A stretch of DNA of 64,000 bases from Rhizobium sp. R711 (GTDB lineage: Bacteria > Pseudomonadota > Alphaproteobacteria > Rhizobiales > Rhizobiaceae), in assembly GCF_002211365.1 (NCBI RefSeq), contig NZ_LOKZ01000011.1, forward strand, positions 28,945 to 92,944, given 5' to 3'. Below the pieces are notes generated by a model, which saw nothing but the letters and a program-made list of their open reading frames with translations, had not been told where the DNA came from and did no database searches. Positions 32,943-43,162 of the stretch are shown piece after piece; positions within the stretch are counted from its first letter, which is position 1, and each line of letters begins with the position of its first letter. The translations under genes were made by a program, and so were the position numbers.

Positions 32943-33000
32943 GCGCTATCCTTCCAGATAGATAGCTCCTCGTTGGGGAGGAGTGTCCCGCCGCCGTGGT
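32943..33000 (-). ncRNA. serC RNA motif (leader of serC)
   Basis: The serC leader on the minus strand forms two tandem hairpins: CTCCTC/GAGGAG (32966-32983) and GCTATC/GATAGC (32945-32966). The second encloses the GGAAGG ribosome site directly before the ATG. Tandem hairpins with the second hiding the ribosome site match the serC motif described upstream of alphaproteobacterial serC genes; this would control translation. The ligand or trigger is not known. Assignment is from structure and position, without a covariance-model check. Confidence 0.65.
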
Positions 33001-33082
33001 TATAGAGCAGTGAGATCGAAGTCAAGCAGCCGGCGTCGCTGTGAGAGAACTTTTTGGCTTATGCGCGTCATTGCGTCGCTGA

Positions 33083-33895
33083 CTACCAACCGGCGATGCG
33101 CAAGCCGATACGGATTTCATGCCGCGCCAATCCGTCGTCGCGGCCGCTTATCCCGGAGGAACCTGCGAACATGCTACCCCCGGCAACATCGGAAAAGCGA
33201 TAACCGAAATCGATCTTGATGTGATCGTTGATTTCATAGCTGAGGCCGGCCATCAACGCATAGGTGAACCGCCAACTGTTCTCGCCATTGAAATCTTGCC
33301 GGGAGAACGTCGCCCCCGAACAGGTCGAACCACTATCCACGCACTCGGGTTGCGAATGCACGTTCCCCCATCTGACGTTGGTTATCCCGATACCCGCGCC
33401 AACATAGGGGGTGAAGCCGGCAATCGTCGCGAGGTCGGCATAGCCGTTTGTCATAACGCCATAGGCGCGAAGATCGGCGTGCACACCCGAGGCACAGCCG
33501 GTCCCGGTGGGAGCGGATGCAGCACAAGGCAAATCGGTACGGGCGTTGCCGGTAAAGTCGCTCTTGAAGAAATCCCCTGTGAGGTCGGCGCGCCAAATGT
33601 CGGTGAATTGATAGCCGATCCCGGCGCTGCCGGAGATCGGTCTGGAGAAGCGTGCCGAATCGAATTCGCCACCAACGGAGGCGCCGCCAGTGTCATCGAA
33701 GCGGTAGGCCGGAGCCTCGTCACCCGTCCACGGCGTATAGCCAAGATCACCACGAAGATACCAGCCCATCGCCGATGTATCGCTGGCAATACTGACTTCG
33801 GGTACCTCTGTAATCGGGAGATCCTCCGCCATTGCCGGACCGCCGAACAGAGCGAGGCTTGCCGCGGTGACGAGGATTATGGCGGACAATTTCAT
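33083..33895 (-). CDS. Outer-membrane beta-barrel protein, paralogue 1
   Basis: A 270-residue precursor with a Sec signal (ASLALFGGPAMA) and a barrel domain beginning GWYLRGDLGYTPW, with alternating strands such as GSAGIGYQFTDIWRADLTGD and GFTPYVGAGIGITNVRW, and a C-terminal strand HEIRIGLRIAGW ending in an aromatic residue. It resembles the neighbouring barrel at 34077-34844 (shared YLRGD, YVGAGIG and the FGYRFSD/FGYTYLN strand), so the two arose by duplication. Two cysteine pairs (LPCAASA/GCASG and PECVD/STCSG) may form disulphides. Function is unknown. Confidence 0.85.
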   Translation of the reverse strand: MKLSAIILVTAASLALFGGPAMAEDLPITEVPEVSIASDTSAMGWYLRGDLGYTPWTGDEAPAYRFDDTGGASVGGEFDSARFSRPISGSAGIGYQFTDIWRADLTGDFFKSDFTGNARTDLPCAASAPTGTGCASGVHADLRAYGVMTNGYADLATIAGFTPYVGAGIGITNVRWGNVHSQPECVDSGSTCSGATFSRQDFNGENSWRFTYALMAGLSYEINDHIKIDFGYRFSDVAGGSMFAGSSGISGRDDGLARHEIRIGLRIAGW

Positions 33896-34015
33896 TGCAA
33901 TTCCCGATCGGGCAATGCAGTGCCCGCATGACTGACCAATACGGGCATTATTTCAGCGAGATGCTAACGTGTAGTTAACTATGTTTGTTAACCTCGAGCG
34001 AGTTCGAGGCATACG

Positions 34016-34039
34016 AAAAAGGCCGCCATGGCGGCGGCC
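34016..34039 (-). terminator. Intrinsic terminator after barrel paralogue 2
   Basis: On the minus strand GGCCGCC and GGCGGCC pair around GCCAT and run into TTTTTCG. It closes the 34077-34844 gene, so the two barrel genes are separate transcription units. Confidence 0.75.
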
Positions 34040-34076
34040 CTGAAGTCGAGGCTCTCACAGCAAGGAACGAAACCGG

Positions 34077-34844
34077 TTATTGCAGCGAGTAACGCAGGCC
34101 GAGTTTGAAATCGTGCGAGGTAATGTTATTGAAGTGCATAGGGCCGGTATCTACGGTGTTGTCATAAGAGTGAATCCGGCCGGTCTGTGCATCGCCTAGG
34201 TTGAGGTAGGTATAACCGAAGTCGACCGTGAGACGGTCTGTCACCTGATAACCGAGACCAGCATGCAGCGCCCAGGCAAAGTTCCAGGTGGAATCGCTGT
34301 CAGCATAAGCAACGCCTTGAGTCGGGACATTGACGTCTCTGAAACTAGAGATGGTGTTGCGTGAGGTACCGATACCGGCCCCGACATAAGGCGTGATGCC
34401 ATACCAAGTGCCGATATCGACGTAGGCGTTGGCCATCACCAGCCATTCTGACTTGGCGCCGTCATAGTCATTCGTGGCATCCCAGACAGCCGCCCCCGTC
34501 GCGTCGGTGTGACCATAACGATCGAGCGCGGAAAAATCGGTCTTGCCGCGATACTGGACAATCGCATCAGCACGCAGCCACTGATTGAATTGATAGCCGA
34601 TGCCCAAGTCGCCAAGCGGCCCGCTGTCAAAGCCGCCGTCGTCGAGAAATTCGTGGAGCTCCACGTCGTCAAACAATTCGTGCTGCAACCCACCAAGACG
34701 CTGGTTGGTCATACCTATATCGCCGCGCAGATACCATCCGCCGAAGGTCGGGACGGGTGCCGGTGGGTCAACATAGAGATCAGCGGCGAGAACGGGGCCG
34801 CCGCCCACCAGCGCCGCAGCCACGGCAATCAAAAATCTCTTCAT
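34077..34844 (-). CDS. Outer-membrane beta-barrel protein, paralogue 2
   Basis: A 255-residue precursor with a signal ending GGGPVLA|ADLY and a barrel starting GGWYLRGDIGMTNQ. Strands such as LGDLGIGYQFNQWLRADAIV, YGITPYVGAGIGTSRNTI and LTVDFGYTYLNLGDAQTG match the rhizobial Omp family; the C-terminal strand HDFKLGLRYSLQ ends in Gln rather than the usual Phe. The start at 34844 is the Met opening the signal; the frame reaching 34892 has no site. Paralogue of the gene at 33083. Confidence 0.85.
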   Translation of the reverse strand: MKRFLIAVAAALVGGGPVLAADLYVDPPAPVPTFGGWYLRGDIGMTNQRLGGLQHELFDDVELHEFLDDGGFDSGPLGDLGIGYQFNQWLRADAIVQYRGKTDFSALDRYGHTDATGAAVWDATNDYDGAKSEWLVMANAYVDIGTWYGITPYVGAGIGTSRNTISSFRDVNVPTQGVAYADSDSTWNFAWALHAGLGYQVTDRLTVDFGYTYLNLGDAQTGRIHSYDNTVDTGPMHFNNITSHDFKLGLRYSLQ

Positions 34845-35022
34845 AGTATTCTCCAAGAAAAAACCAACACCCGGCGCGCATAGATCGACCACGCCCGGCT
34901 TTATTCATCCTGGAGTCTTACAAACTAGAGTTAATGTCAGATTAAATTTACAGGATCTTTATCATGATTTCGCGTGCTGGACCGGACGCCGAACAACGCC
35001 CGGCACGCAATGCATACGGACG

Positions 35023-36375
35023 TCACGCGGCGTCGCGCACACCACCAATTATGCCTACCAGGTCATTGACGATGCGTTCGATCTGGCTGCGGTCATCGCC
35101 TTCAGCCATGACCCGGATCAGCGGTTCAGTGCCGGAAGGACGGATGACAAGGCGGCCGCCATGGCCAAGCTCCGCTTCGGCATCGGCAATTGCCTTCAGC
35201 ACACGGCCATCTTCAAGCGGCTTGCCGCCAGAAATGCGGACATTGCGGAGCAACTGCGGCACCGGATCGAAACGACGGCAAACTTCGCTCACCGTCTTGC
35301 CGGTGCGCTTGACCGCAGCAAGGATCTGCAGTGCCGCCACCAGACCGTCGCCCGTCGTGCCGTAGTCGGACAATACGATGTGTCCAGACTGCTCGCCGCC
35401 GACATTGTAGTTTTGCTGGCGCATATGCTCGACCACGTAGCGGTCGCCGACCATCGTGCGCACAAGGCCTAGTCCCTTGTCTTCCAGGAAGCGTTCCAGT
35501 CCGAGATTCGACATCACTGTCGCAACGATACCGCCGCCGCGAAGCTGTTGGCTTTCGGCAAAGCTTTCAGCGATGACAGCCATCAGCTGATCGCCATCGA
35601 CGACCGCGCCATTCTCATCGATGATGATCACCCGGTCGGCGTCGCCGTCGAGCGCAATGCCGATATCAGCCCGTACTTCATCGACCTTCTTCTGCAGAGC
35701 GACCGGGCTCGTGGAGCCGCAATTGAGATTGATGTTCGTACCGTTAGGCTCATTGCCAATGGTGACGACGTCAGCGCCGAGCTCCCAGAGAACCGCGGGG
35801 GCCACCTTGTAGGCTGCCCCGTTTGCGCAGTCGATCGCGATCCTCAAGCCCTGCAGCGTGACGTCGCGCGGTAGTGTGCGCTTGGCATGCTCGATATAGC
35901 GGTCATGGACGCCGTCAACGCGCTTGGCGCGGCCGATGTCGTCGGCCTTGGCAAGCTGCGTCGAGAGATCCTTTTCGAGCAGATCCTCGATCTGCATTTC
36001 CAGATCATCCGACAGTTTGTAGCCATCTGGCCCAAAGAGCTTGATACCGTTGTCCTGATAGGGATTGTGGGAGGCAGAGATCATCACGCCGATGTCGGCG
36101 CGCAAAGACCGCGTCAGCATGGCTACGGCTGGCGTCGGGATAGGACCGAGAACGAACGCGTCGACGCCAGCGGCAGTAAAGCCTGCGACCATCGCATTCT
36201 CGAGCATGTAGCCAGAAAGGCGCGTATCCTTGCCAATAACAACTCGGTGACGGTGGTTACCACGGCGAAAAATAGTTCCGACTGCAATCCCAACCCGCAT
36301 TGCAAGGTCTGGCGTCATCGGGAACACGTTGGATTGACCGCGAATGCCGTCCGTACCGAAATAGCGTCTTTTCAT
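35023..36375 (-). CDS. glmM: Phosphoglucosamine mutase
   Basis: GlmM converts glucosamine-6-phosphate to glucosamine-1-phosphate for UDP-GlcNAc, feeding peptidoglycan and lipid A synthesis. The 450-residue product has all family marks: [16 protein letters not shown] at the start, the phosphorylated serine in [15 protein letters not shown], the metal site [10 protein letters not shown], the sugar loop [19 protein letters not shown] and the phosphate loop [12 protein letters not shown]. The start at 36375 matches the usual N-terminus. It follows ftsH on the same strand but is separated from it by a terminator. Confidence 0.97.
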   Translation of the reverse strand: MKRRYFGTDGIRGQSNVFPMTPDLAMRVGIAVGTIFRRGNHRHRVVIGKDTRLSGYMLENAMVAGFTAAGVDAFVLGPIPTPAVAMLTRSLRADIGVMISASHNPYQDNGIKLFGPDGYKLSDDLEMQIEDLLEKDLSTQLAKADDIGRAKRVDGVHDRYIEHAKRTLPRDVTLQGLRIAIDCANGAAYKVAPAVLWELGADVVTIGNEPNGTNINLNCGSTSPVALQKKVDEVRADIGIALDGDADRVIIIDENGAVVDGDQLMAVIAESFAESQQLRGGGIVATVMSNLGLERFLEDKGLGLVRTMVGDRYVVEHMRQQNYNVGGEQSGHIVLSDYGTTGDGLVAALQILAAVKRTGKTVSEVCRRFDPVPQLLRNVRISGGKPLEDGRVLKAIADAEAELGHGGRLVIRPSGTEPLIRVMAEGDDRSQIERIVNDLVGIIGGVRDAA

Positions 36376-36559
36376 ATGCACCCCTGTGCCTTGGCGCGCC
36401 TACAGGCTGCGCAGTATTACTTGCAAAATCACACCGCCACGGGCGGAATGTCGCTACAAGAGCCTCGAATGAGGCCTCCCTATGTCACCGGCATGACATA
36501 AATTGCCGTCACCATCACGTAAATTAGCAAGAAAACCCATTACATCGCGTTACCGACAC

Positions 36560-36592
36560 AAAAGGCCGGAGTCCATAGGACCCCGGCCTTTC
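36560..36592 (-). terminator. Intrinsic terminator after ftsH
   Basis: AAAGGCCGG and CCGGCCTTT pair around a 13-base loop with T residues on the minus-strand side, 19 bases after the ftsH stop. Confidence 0.8.
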
Positions 36593-36610
36593 GTGCATTT
36601 TCAAGAGAAA

Positions 36611-38542
36611 TCAATGCGGCTGTGGCTCCAAGCCGGCTTCCGGCTCGTCACCCTTGGTCGCCGGGCGCGTACCGGTCTTCGGCACGGCCGAACCGCGGCT
36701 GGGAGGCGCATCGTCGCCAAGATCGCGCGAAGGCTTCTCGCCACGAATCAACGCCTTGATTTCCTCGCCCGTCAGGGTCTCGTATTCAAGCAGCCCTTCC
36801 GCAAGCGCAACGAACTCGTCGTGCTTGTCCGTCAGGATGTCACGAGCCTGGGTATAGGCTTCATCGATCAGGCGGCGCACTTCGTTGTCAATCTTCTGGG
36901 CCGTCGCCTCGGAGACATTCTTCGACTGTGAAACAGAGTGGCCGAGGAAGACCTCCTGCTGGTTCTCGCCGTAGGCGACCTGACCGAGCTCGTCGGAGAA
37001 GCCCCACTGCGTGACCATCGCGCGGGCAAGCTTGGTTGCCTGCTCAATGTCAGAGGACGCACCGGAAGTGATATTCTCCTTGCCGAACGTCAGTTCCTCG
37101 GCAACGCGGCCGCCCATCATGATGCAGAGGCGCGAAACCATCCACTTGTAGCTCATCGAATAGCGATCGCCCTCCGGCAGCTGCATGACCATGCCAAGCG
37201 CGCGGCCGCGCGGGATGATCGTTGCCTTGTGCAACGGATCGGCGACAGCGACGTTGAGTGCCGTGATCGCGTGGCCGGCTTCGTGATAGGCGGTGAGCTT
37301 CTTTTCCGCTTCGGTCATCGCCGAAGAACGGCGCTCGGCGCCCATCATGATCTTGTCCTTGGCGTCTTCGAATTCCTGCATGGTGACGACGCGCTTGTTA
37401 CGGCGTGCGGCCATCAGGGCAGCTTCGTTGACGAGGTTCATCAGATCAGCACCGGAGAAGCCGGGCGTACCGCGAGCCAGAACCTTGAGATCGACATTCG
37501 GTGCCAGCGGCACGTTGCGGGCGTGCACCTTCAGGATGCGCTCGCGGCCAACGATATCAGGATTCGGAACGACGACCTGACGGTCGAAGCGGCCCGGACG
37601 CAAAAGCGCCGGATCGAGAACGTCGGGACGGTTGGTCGCTGCGATCAGGATGATGCCCTCGTTTGCTTCGAAGCCATCCATCTCGACCAGCAGCTGGTTC
37701 AGCGTCTGCTCGCGTTCATCGTTGCCGCCGCCGAGGCCGGCGCCGCGATGGCGACCGACAGCATCGATTTCGTCGATGAAGATGATGCAAGGCGCATTCT
37801 TCTTGGCCTGCTCGAACATGTCGCGGACACGGCTCGCACCGACGCCGACGAACATTTCAACGAAGTCGGAACCCGAGATCGTGAAGAACGGAACGTTCGC
37901 TTCGCCTGCAACAGAGCGGGCGAGCAGCGTCTTACCGGTACCGGGAGGGCCAACGAGCAGCACGCCGCGCGGAATCTTGCCGCCGAGACGCTGGAACTTC
38001 TGCGGGTCGCGCAGGAATTCAACAATTTCCTCAAGGTCTTGCTTGGCTTCGTCAACACCCGCGACGTCATCGAAGGTCACGCGGCCATGCGCTTCGGTCA
38101 GAAGCTTGGCCTTGGACTTGCCAAAGCCCATCGCGCCGCGCGAGCCGCCTTGCATCTGCCGCATGAAGAACAGCCAGACGCCAAGGATCAGCAGCATCGG
38201 CAGCAACGTACCGATATAACTCAGGAAGCCCGACGAACCATCGGTTTCCGGGCGCGCCGAAACGAGGACGTTCTTCTGCTGCAAACGGTCGAGCAGGCTG
38301 CCGTCGACGACAGGCGTATAGGTCTGGAAGGTGGTGCCGTTTTCAACATAGCTACCGGTGACGCGGTTACCGGTGACGACGACTTCCTTGACGCGGCCCG
38401 CATCCACTTCACGCAGGAACTGCGAGTAAGGGATTTCGCGGGAGCTGGTCTGCGCCGGCGACGTCTGGAACATGCTGAACAGGGCAATCAGCAGGAGTGC
38501 TATGATTGCCCACAAGGCGAAATTACGTAAGTTAGGGTTCAT
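36611..38542 (-). CDS. ftsH: ATP-dependent zinc metalloprotease FtsH
   Basis: FtsH is the membrane-bound AAA+ protease that degrades LpxC, sigma-32 and damaged membrane proteins. The 643-residue product has two membrane helices (about 7-24 and 107-127) around a periplasmic domain, the Walker A motif GPPGTGKT (198-205), Walker [12 protein letters not shown], the second region of homology ([20 protein letters not shown]), and the zinc site HEAGH (about 420-424). The C-terminal tail is Pro/Lys-rich, as in Rhizobiales. The start at 38542 ([11 protein letters not shown]) fits the family. It lies downstream of tilS. Confidence 0.97.
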   Translation of the reverse strand: MNPNLRNFALWAIIALLLIALFSMFQTSPAQTSSREIPYSQFLREVDAGRVKEVVVTGNRVTGSYVENGTTFQTYTPVVDGSLLDRLQQKNVLVSARPETDGSSGFLSYIGTLLPMLLILGVWLFFMRQMQGGSRGAMGFGKSKAKLLTEAHGRVTFDDVAGVDEAKQDLEEIVEFLRDPQKFQRLGGKIPRGVLLVGPPGTGKTLLARSVAGEANVPFFTISGSDFVEMFVGVGASRVRDMFEQAKKNAPCIIFIDEIDAVGRHRGAGLGGGNDEREQTLNQLLVEMDGFEANEGIILIAATNRPDVLDPALLRPGRFDRQVVVPNPDIVGRERILKVHARNVPLAPNVDLKVLARGTPGFSGADLMNLVNEAALMAARRNKRVVTMQEFEDAKDKIMMGAERRSSAMTEAEKKLTAYHEAGHAITALNVAVADPLHKATIIPRGRALGMVMQLPEGDRYSMSYKWMVSRLCIMMGGRVAEELTFGKENITSGASSDIEQATKLARAMVTQWGFSDELGQVAYGENQQEVFLGHSVSQSKNVSEATAQKIDNEVRRLIDEAYTQARDILTDKHDEFVALAEGLLEYETLTGEEIKALIRGEKPSRDLGDDAPPSRGSAVPKTGTRPATKGDEPEAGLEPQPH

Positions 38543-38640
38543 CGAACTCCCCAGCACTGGAACAGCGGCCTCATGGCAACCGTCTTATTTGGTCTCTAAC
38601 ATAGGATTGCCTTAGGTGAATGCCAAGGAAAACTGGACTG

Positions 38641-39966
38641 TTAGATAGATTTTCCGTCAATAAGACCTAAAGGCGGTTTTGGATAGGGGCGTGTTCCAAA
38701 GGCAGCCGCAAGGCTCTCCGCAAAGATGAAATCAAATCGTGTCAAAAAACGGTCGAAGGGCGAAAAATAGGGTGTGATGCCGACTTTCTGGGCAGCACTG
38801 ACGGAAGCATCGTTTCCTGCCACATCAACGATACGCGGCGCCGCTGCCAAGGCTCGCCTGACAACGCCTCTAGGTAGTTGAGCGCGTTGCGTCTCGGATC
38901 GGCCAGCAGCAATGCCGATTTCCAACGAGGTTCCGTTTTCAACTAGATAGCGGCCGTCCCAAACACCACGCCCGCCGGGTGCTAGCGTCAACGGCAAGAT
39001 GCCGCGGTTTTCCCGAACGAGAAAGAGCCCATCGCGCCTGAGGTCGAACACCACCCGGCTCGCGGTCATCCGCCCCAGATCACCCTTTTCGATCAGAGCC
39101 AGCACGTCGTCCATCTGCTTGCGCCCGAGCGCGAACGCTTGACCGCCGAACACTGCCGCAAGACGTGCGACGGCATAACTAAGGATCTCGCGATCGACGG
39201 TCAGCCCGGCCGGCATCACCTGGCCGATACACGGAGGGTGGAGAACGAAATGCTGATCCAACCATAGCGCAGCTGCAGCGGCGGCGCCCGCGCGCAAATC
39301 GCCAACCGCATCCGCAGCCGGAATGGCGTCTGCCTTGTCGGCGAAGCCCGACCGTACGCGCACACGTTCGTATTTCGGATCATCATTGCTTGGATCGTCG
39401 ATCCAGCCGACCCGTCGTGCACGAAGGCAATCACGGATCACTTCCCGTCGGCAACCGAGCAACGGGCGAGCAATCCACAAGCGGCGATCAAAAAGGACGA
39501 GATCGGCAATGCCAGTGCTTGGCTGCTCCGAACGTTCCCGTCGCATGGCAAGCGTCTCACGCTGATCATCAGCCGTGTGCGCGGTCACAACAATGTCCGC
39601 ATTCATGTTTTCGGCGGCATCGGAAAGCAGCGCATAGCGAGCGTCGCGTGCTGCCGCCATGATGCCGGCTTTTGGCTTCTCGCCCTTCCAAACCTTGATC
39701 AAGTGGGGAATTTCAAGCGACCTGCAGAAGGCTGCAACCTCGTGAGCTTCCTCGGCGGATTCTGTCCGCAACGCATGGTCGACGGTTACGGCACAAAGCG
39801 AGATTCCAGAATTGGGAGTGGCCTTGAGAGCTTCGACGAGCGCCAGAAGCAGGCCAGTTGAATCGCTACCACCCGAAATCGCAACAAGGATGCGTGAGGG
39901 CTTGATCAGCGAGTCAAGGAAACGGCGTACCGCCGTCTCGGGTAGAAGGGGGCCGCCCGGACGCAA
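38641..39966 (-). CDS. tilS: tRNA(Ile)-lysidine synthase
   Basis: TilS ligates lysine to C34 of the CAU-anticodon tRNA-Ile2, so that it reads AUA rather than AUG. The product of about 441 residues has the PP-loop ILVAISGGSDSTGLLLAL (about 26-43), the conserved TVDHALRTESAEEA, the VTAHTADDQRETLAMR motif and the RPLLGCRREVIRDC segment, then a less conserved C-terminal domain. The annotated TTG start at 39966 is uncertain; there is no good ribosome site and it lies 11 bases after cpoB, suggesting coupling. It is the partner for a possible Ile2 role of the tRNA at 17421. Confidence 0.92.
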   Translation of the reverse strand: MRPGGPLLPETAVRRFLDSLIKPSRILVAISGGSDSTGLLLALVEALKATPNSGISLCAVTVDHALRTESAEEAHEVAAFCRSLEIPHLIKVWKGEKPKAGIMAAARDARYALLSDAAENMNADIVVTAHTADDQRETLAMRRERSEQPSTGIADLVLFDRRLWIARPLLGCRREVIRDCLRARRVGWIDDPSNDDPKYERVRVRSGFADKADAIPAADAVGDLRAGAAAAAALWLDQHFVLHPPCIGQVMPAGLTVDREILSYAVARLAAVFGGQAFALGRKQMDDVLALIEKGDLGRMTASRVVFDLRRDGLFLVRENRGILPLTLAPGGRGVWDGRYLVENGTSLEIGIAAGRSETQRAQLPRGVVRRALAAAPRIVDVAGNDASVSAAQKVGITPYFSPFDRFLTRFDFIFAESLAAAFGTRPYPKPPLGLIDGKSI

Positions 39967-39977
39967 AGCCGGAGGAC

Positions 39978-40982
39978 CTAGCAGGCGAGACGCTTTTGCT
40001 CGCTGGCAACCTTGGTTATGACAGCACGTGAAGCCTTGGGGTAACGCTTCGAGACTTCACGCAGCGTCGCGCATGCGGTTTCGGTATTGTCGAGCGCCGC
40101 AAGCGACATGCCGAGCTTGAGAAGCATTTCCGGCGCCTTTTCAGAGCTGCCATACTTCTTATGCGCGTCGAGGAACGTCTTGGCGGCCTCGTTGTACTTG
40201 CCCTGCGAGTATAGCGCTTCGCCAAGCCAGAAATTGGCATCGGCTGCGCGAGCGCTGCTCGGATACTGAGCGATATACTGGGTGAATTCCTGTTCGGCCG
40301 TCGAGTAGTCGCCGGAGAGCACGTGGCCGTAGGCGGCCTTGTACTGGTCGGCTTCGCTGCCGAGCGATGCGGTCTGCGACGAACGGCCGGAATCGACGCC
40401 CGGAAGCGGGCCGGATCCAACTGAGGCGCCCTCGTTGACCGAGCCACCGATCGGGTTGCCGTTCTGGTCGAACTGCATCGAACCGAGCTGCTTCGGCGGC
40501 TGGCCGAGGCCATCGTTCGCCGGGACATCGGTCGAGGGAGCCGTTTCGGCTCCCTGCGGTGCTTGGATAACACGAGCGACATCATCGCCGCCGCCCTGAC
40601 CTTGAACCGGAGGAGGCGCGTCGGCCTCGCTCTTCTTCATCGTCTTGGAGCTGCCACCGGCACTGCCGCCGCCACCGCCCTTCTCCAGCTGCTGGAAGCG
40701 GAATTCGTTGTCTTCCTGCGCCTTGCGGATCGTTTCCTGCATCTGCAGGAGCTGGAAGCTCATCTCCTCAATGCGGCCATTCAGCTGACGCAGCTGCTCT
40801 TCGAGCTGCTGGATACGAACTTCGGCGCCCCCGGCCTGCACGTTTACAACCGGTGCCTGCGGCTGCCGATCCGCGGCCTTGCCGCCAATCTGCCAGCCAA
40901 AAAGCGACGTCGCATTCGCCGATTGGCCCGCCCCGGCCACGGCCGCGAGGCACAGCATGCCCGCAACGACAAGTTTTTTCAT
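39978..40982 (-). CDS. cpoB: Cell division coordinator CpoB (YbgF)
   Basis: CpoB is the periplasmic Tol-Pal partner that links peptidoglycan synthesis with outer-membrane constriction. The 334-residue precursor has a Sec signal (VVAGMLCLAAVAGAG), an N-terminal trimerising coiled coil (RIQQLEEQLRQLNGRIEE and following), a long Gly/Ser/Pro-rich linker, and a C-terminal domain of TPR repeats (YKAAYGHVLSGDYSTAEQEF, ANFWLGEALYSQGKYNEAAK, EMLLKLGMSLAALDN). The start at 40982 gives the signal peptide. It follows pal but is separated from it by a terminator. Confidence 0.93.
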   Translation of the reverse strand: MKKLVVAGMLCLAAVAGAGQSANATSLFGWQIGGKAADRQPQAPVVNVQAGGAEVRIQQLEEQLRQLNGRIEEMSFQLLQMQETIRKAQEDNEFRFQQLEKGGGGGSAGGSSKTMKKSEADAPPPVQGQGGGDDVARVIQAPQGAETAPSTDVPANDGLGQPPKQLGSMQFDQNGNPIGGSVNEGASVGSGPLPGVDSGRSSQTASLGSEADQYKAAYGHVLSGDYSTAEQEFTQYIAQYPSSARAADANFWLGEALYSQGKYNEAAKTFLDAHKKYGSSEKAPEMLLKLGMSLAALDNTETACATLREVSKRYPKASRAVITKVASEQKRLAC

Positions 40983-41082
40983 ATGGTTCGTCCTGTCCCA
41001 GTGATTCTTCGCGCCCTTTGGCACGAACAGGAGATTTTTCCAATTACTTTCAAAAAGCAACGGAAACTGGCCAAAGTGTGTT

Positions 41083-41118
41083 CAAAAAGAAAAGGCGGCC
41101 CGCAATGGAGCCGCCTTT
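41083..41118 (-). terminator. Intrinsic terminator after pal
   Basis: AAAGGCGGC and GCCGCCTTT pair around a 10-base loop and, on the minus strand, run into TTTTCTTTTT. It lies 25 bases after the pal stop and separates the tol-pal transcripts from cpoB. Confidence 0.8.
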
Positions 41119-41142
41119 CGAAATTGTAATATTTCCCGGCAA

Positions 41143-41673
41143 TTACATGCCGGCGCCACCGAGAACGGTAACGGCGCGGCGGTTCTGCGACCAGCAGGAA
41201 ATATCGTCGCAGACGGCAACCGGGCGTTCCTTGCCGTAAGAGATCGTCTTCATGCGCTGCGCCGGAACGCCACGCGAAGCAAGGTAATCCTTGGTGGCGG
41301 CGGCACGGCGAGCACCGAGAGCGAGGTTGTATTCGCGCGTGCCGCGTTCGTCGGCGTGGCCTTCGATGGTGATCGCGTACTTCGGATAGCGGGCGAGCCA
41401 CTGAGCCTGACGATCGAGCGTCTGGGAAGCGTCCGCGCGGATCGAAGTGGAGTCGGTGTCGAAGAAGATGCGGTCGCCGACGTTGACGGTAAAGTCCTGG
41501 GCGGAGCCAGGCGTTGCGGCACCGGCACCAAGGCCGAGATCGCCGGCGCTGTTGGCCATGTTCTTCTTGTTGGCGCAACCGGCCAGAGCGAGACCGGCGA
41601 CAAGCGCGATCATGACAGGGTTGCGGGCAAAATTCTGCATGCGGCTCATTGCCGGGGTGTGAATTCGGCTCAT
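41143..41673 (-). CDS. pal: Peptidoglycan-associated lipoprotein Pal
   Basis: Pal is an outer-membrane lipoprotein that holds peptidoglycan through its OmpA-like domain and is the terminal part of the Tol-Pal system. The 176-residue precursor has a lipobox (VAGLALAGC), an Ala/Gly linker and an OmpA domain with the meso-DAP-binding motif EGHADERGTREYNLALGARRA. Two cysteines in VAVCDDISCWSQ sit near the end. The start at 41673 follows AAGGAG; a second Met at 41649 would give a shorter signal. It follows tolB in the same direction. Confidence 0.96.
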   Translation of the reverse strand: MSRIHTPAMSRMQNFARNPVMIALVAGLALAGCANKKNMANSAGDLGLGAGAATPGSAQDFTVNVGDRIFFDTDSTSIRADASQTLDRQAQWLARYPKYAITIEGHADERGTREYNLALGARRAAATKDYLASRGVPAQRMKTISYGKERPVAVCDDISCWSQNRRAVTVLGGAGM

Positions 41674-41829
41674 GGCCGGTCTCCTTGCGACTTGATTAAG
41701 GTTGCCGGACTGTAACCTCGTTGGGTTAATCGGCATTCAAGAATTATGGTTAACAGATCGTTGATTTGGCCCTCAGTCGCCCCAATCAGGGATTTTTGCG
41801 GCGACAAAAAGGCACATCCACAGGCTTTC

Positions 41830-43140
41830 CTACTCGAGAAGTGGAGACCAGGCCGGGTCCGAAGCGAAGGTCGGAGTCTTGATGAGCTGCTCGTTGTAGC
41901 CCGTCAGATCGATCGAATAGAGCTGCGGACCACCGGCACCTGCCGCCTGGCGGAAGAACATAATGACGCGGCCATTCGGTGCCCAGGTCGGGCCCTCATT
42001 GTGGAAGCCCGTCGTCAGGATACGCTCGCCCGAACCGTCCGGCTTCATCACGCCGATCGAGAACTTGCCACCAGACTGCTTGGTGAAGGCGATCAGATCG
42101 CCGCGGGGAGACCAGACCGGCGTGGAGTAGTTGCCGTCACCGAAGGAGATGCGCGTCTGGCCGGAGCCGTCAGCGTTCATGACATAAATCTGCTGGTGAC
42201 CACCGCGGTCGCTTTCGAAGACGATCCGGTTGCCATCGGGCGAATAGGACGGCGAAGTATCGATCGCAGCAGTGGACGTCAGGCGCGTCGTGGTGCGCGA
42301 ACGCAGGTCCATCGTGTAGATGTTCGCGTTGCCTTCCTGTTGAAGGCTCATGACGACCTTCTGACCGTCGGGCGAAAAGCGTGGCGAGAAGGTCATGCCG
42401 GGGAAGTTGCCGACCACCTCGCGCTGTCCCGTCTCAAGCTGCAGCAGGTAAACCCGCGGCTGCTGGTTGGCGAAGGACATATAGGTGACTTCCTGACGGT
42501 TCGGCGAAAAGCGCGGTGTCAGAACGAGGTCGCTGCCGTTCGTCAACATGCGGACGTTGTAGCCGTCCTGATCCATGATGGCGAGCTGGCGCTTGCGCTC
42601 CTGCTTGGTGCCGGACTCCGAGACGAACACGACACGGGTATCGAAGTAGCCTTCCTCGCCGGTGATCTGCTTGTAGATCGCATCGGCGATGATGTGGGCA
42701 ACACGGCGCCAGTTCTCCGGCTGGGTGTAGAACTGCTGCCCGGTCATCTGCGTGCCAGCAAACGTGTCCCACAGCCGGAACTCGGCGCGAAGGCGCCCGT
42801 CGCTTTCCTGCGTCACGCGACCGGTGACGAGTGCTTGCGCATTGATGACCTTCCAGTCCTCGAAGCGCGGAGCGGCATCCGGGTTCGAGATCTTCTCGAT
42901 GAAGGCGTTCTTGTCGATCGGCTTGAAAAGACCGGAGCGCTGAAGGTCGGCGGCGACCACCTGTGACACCTGCGCGCCCATGTCGCCCTGCAGGAAGTCG
43001 GTGATCGCGATCGGAAGTGGCTCGACATTGCCCTTGTTGATGTTGATTTCGACAAGCGCGTTGGCCGGCGTGGCGACAACCGCAGTGGTTATCATGCCAA
43101 CGGCGACCATCAAGGCGCGAATGAGGGAACACTTGGTCAT
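41830..43140 (-). CDS. tolB: Tol-Pal system periplasmic protein TolB
   Basis: TolB is the periplasmic shuttle that binds Pal and TolA. The 436-residue precursor has a Sec signal ([17 protein letters not shown]), an N-terminal domain ([20 protein letters not shown]) and a six-blade beta-propeller recognisable by repeated WSPDG/FSPDG-like turns ([65 protein letters not shown]). The start at 43140 is chosen over the frame from 43161. It follows tolA closely. Confidence 0.97.
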   Translation of the reverse strand: MTKCSLIRALMVAVGMITTAVVATPANALVEININKGNVEPLPIAITDFLQGDMGAQVSQVVAADLQRSGLFKPIDKNAFIEKISNPDAAPRFEDWKVINAQALVTGRVTQESDGRLRAEFRLWDTFAGTQMTGQQFYTQPENWRRVAHIIADAIYKQITGEEGYFDTRVVFVSESGTKQERKRQLAIMDQDGYNVRMLTNGSDLVLTPRFSPNRQEVTYMSFANQQPRVYLLQLETGQREVVGNFPGMTFSPRFSPDGQKVVMSLQQEGNANIYTMDLRSRTTTRLTSTAAIDTSPSYSPDGNRIVFESDRGGHQQIYVMNADGSGQTRISFGDGNYSTPVWSPRGDLIAFTKQSGGKFSIGVMKPDGSGERILTTGFHNEGPTWAPNGRVIMFFRQAAGAGGPQLYSIDLTGYNEQLIKTPTFASDPAWSPLLE

Positions 43141-43162
43141 GAGGGGCAAGCCTTTCAGCATT

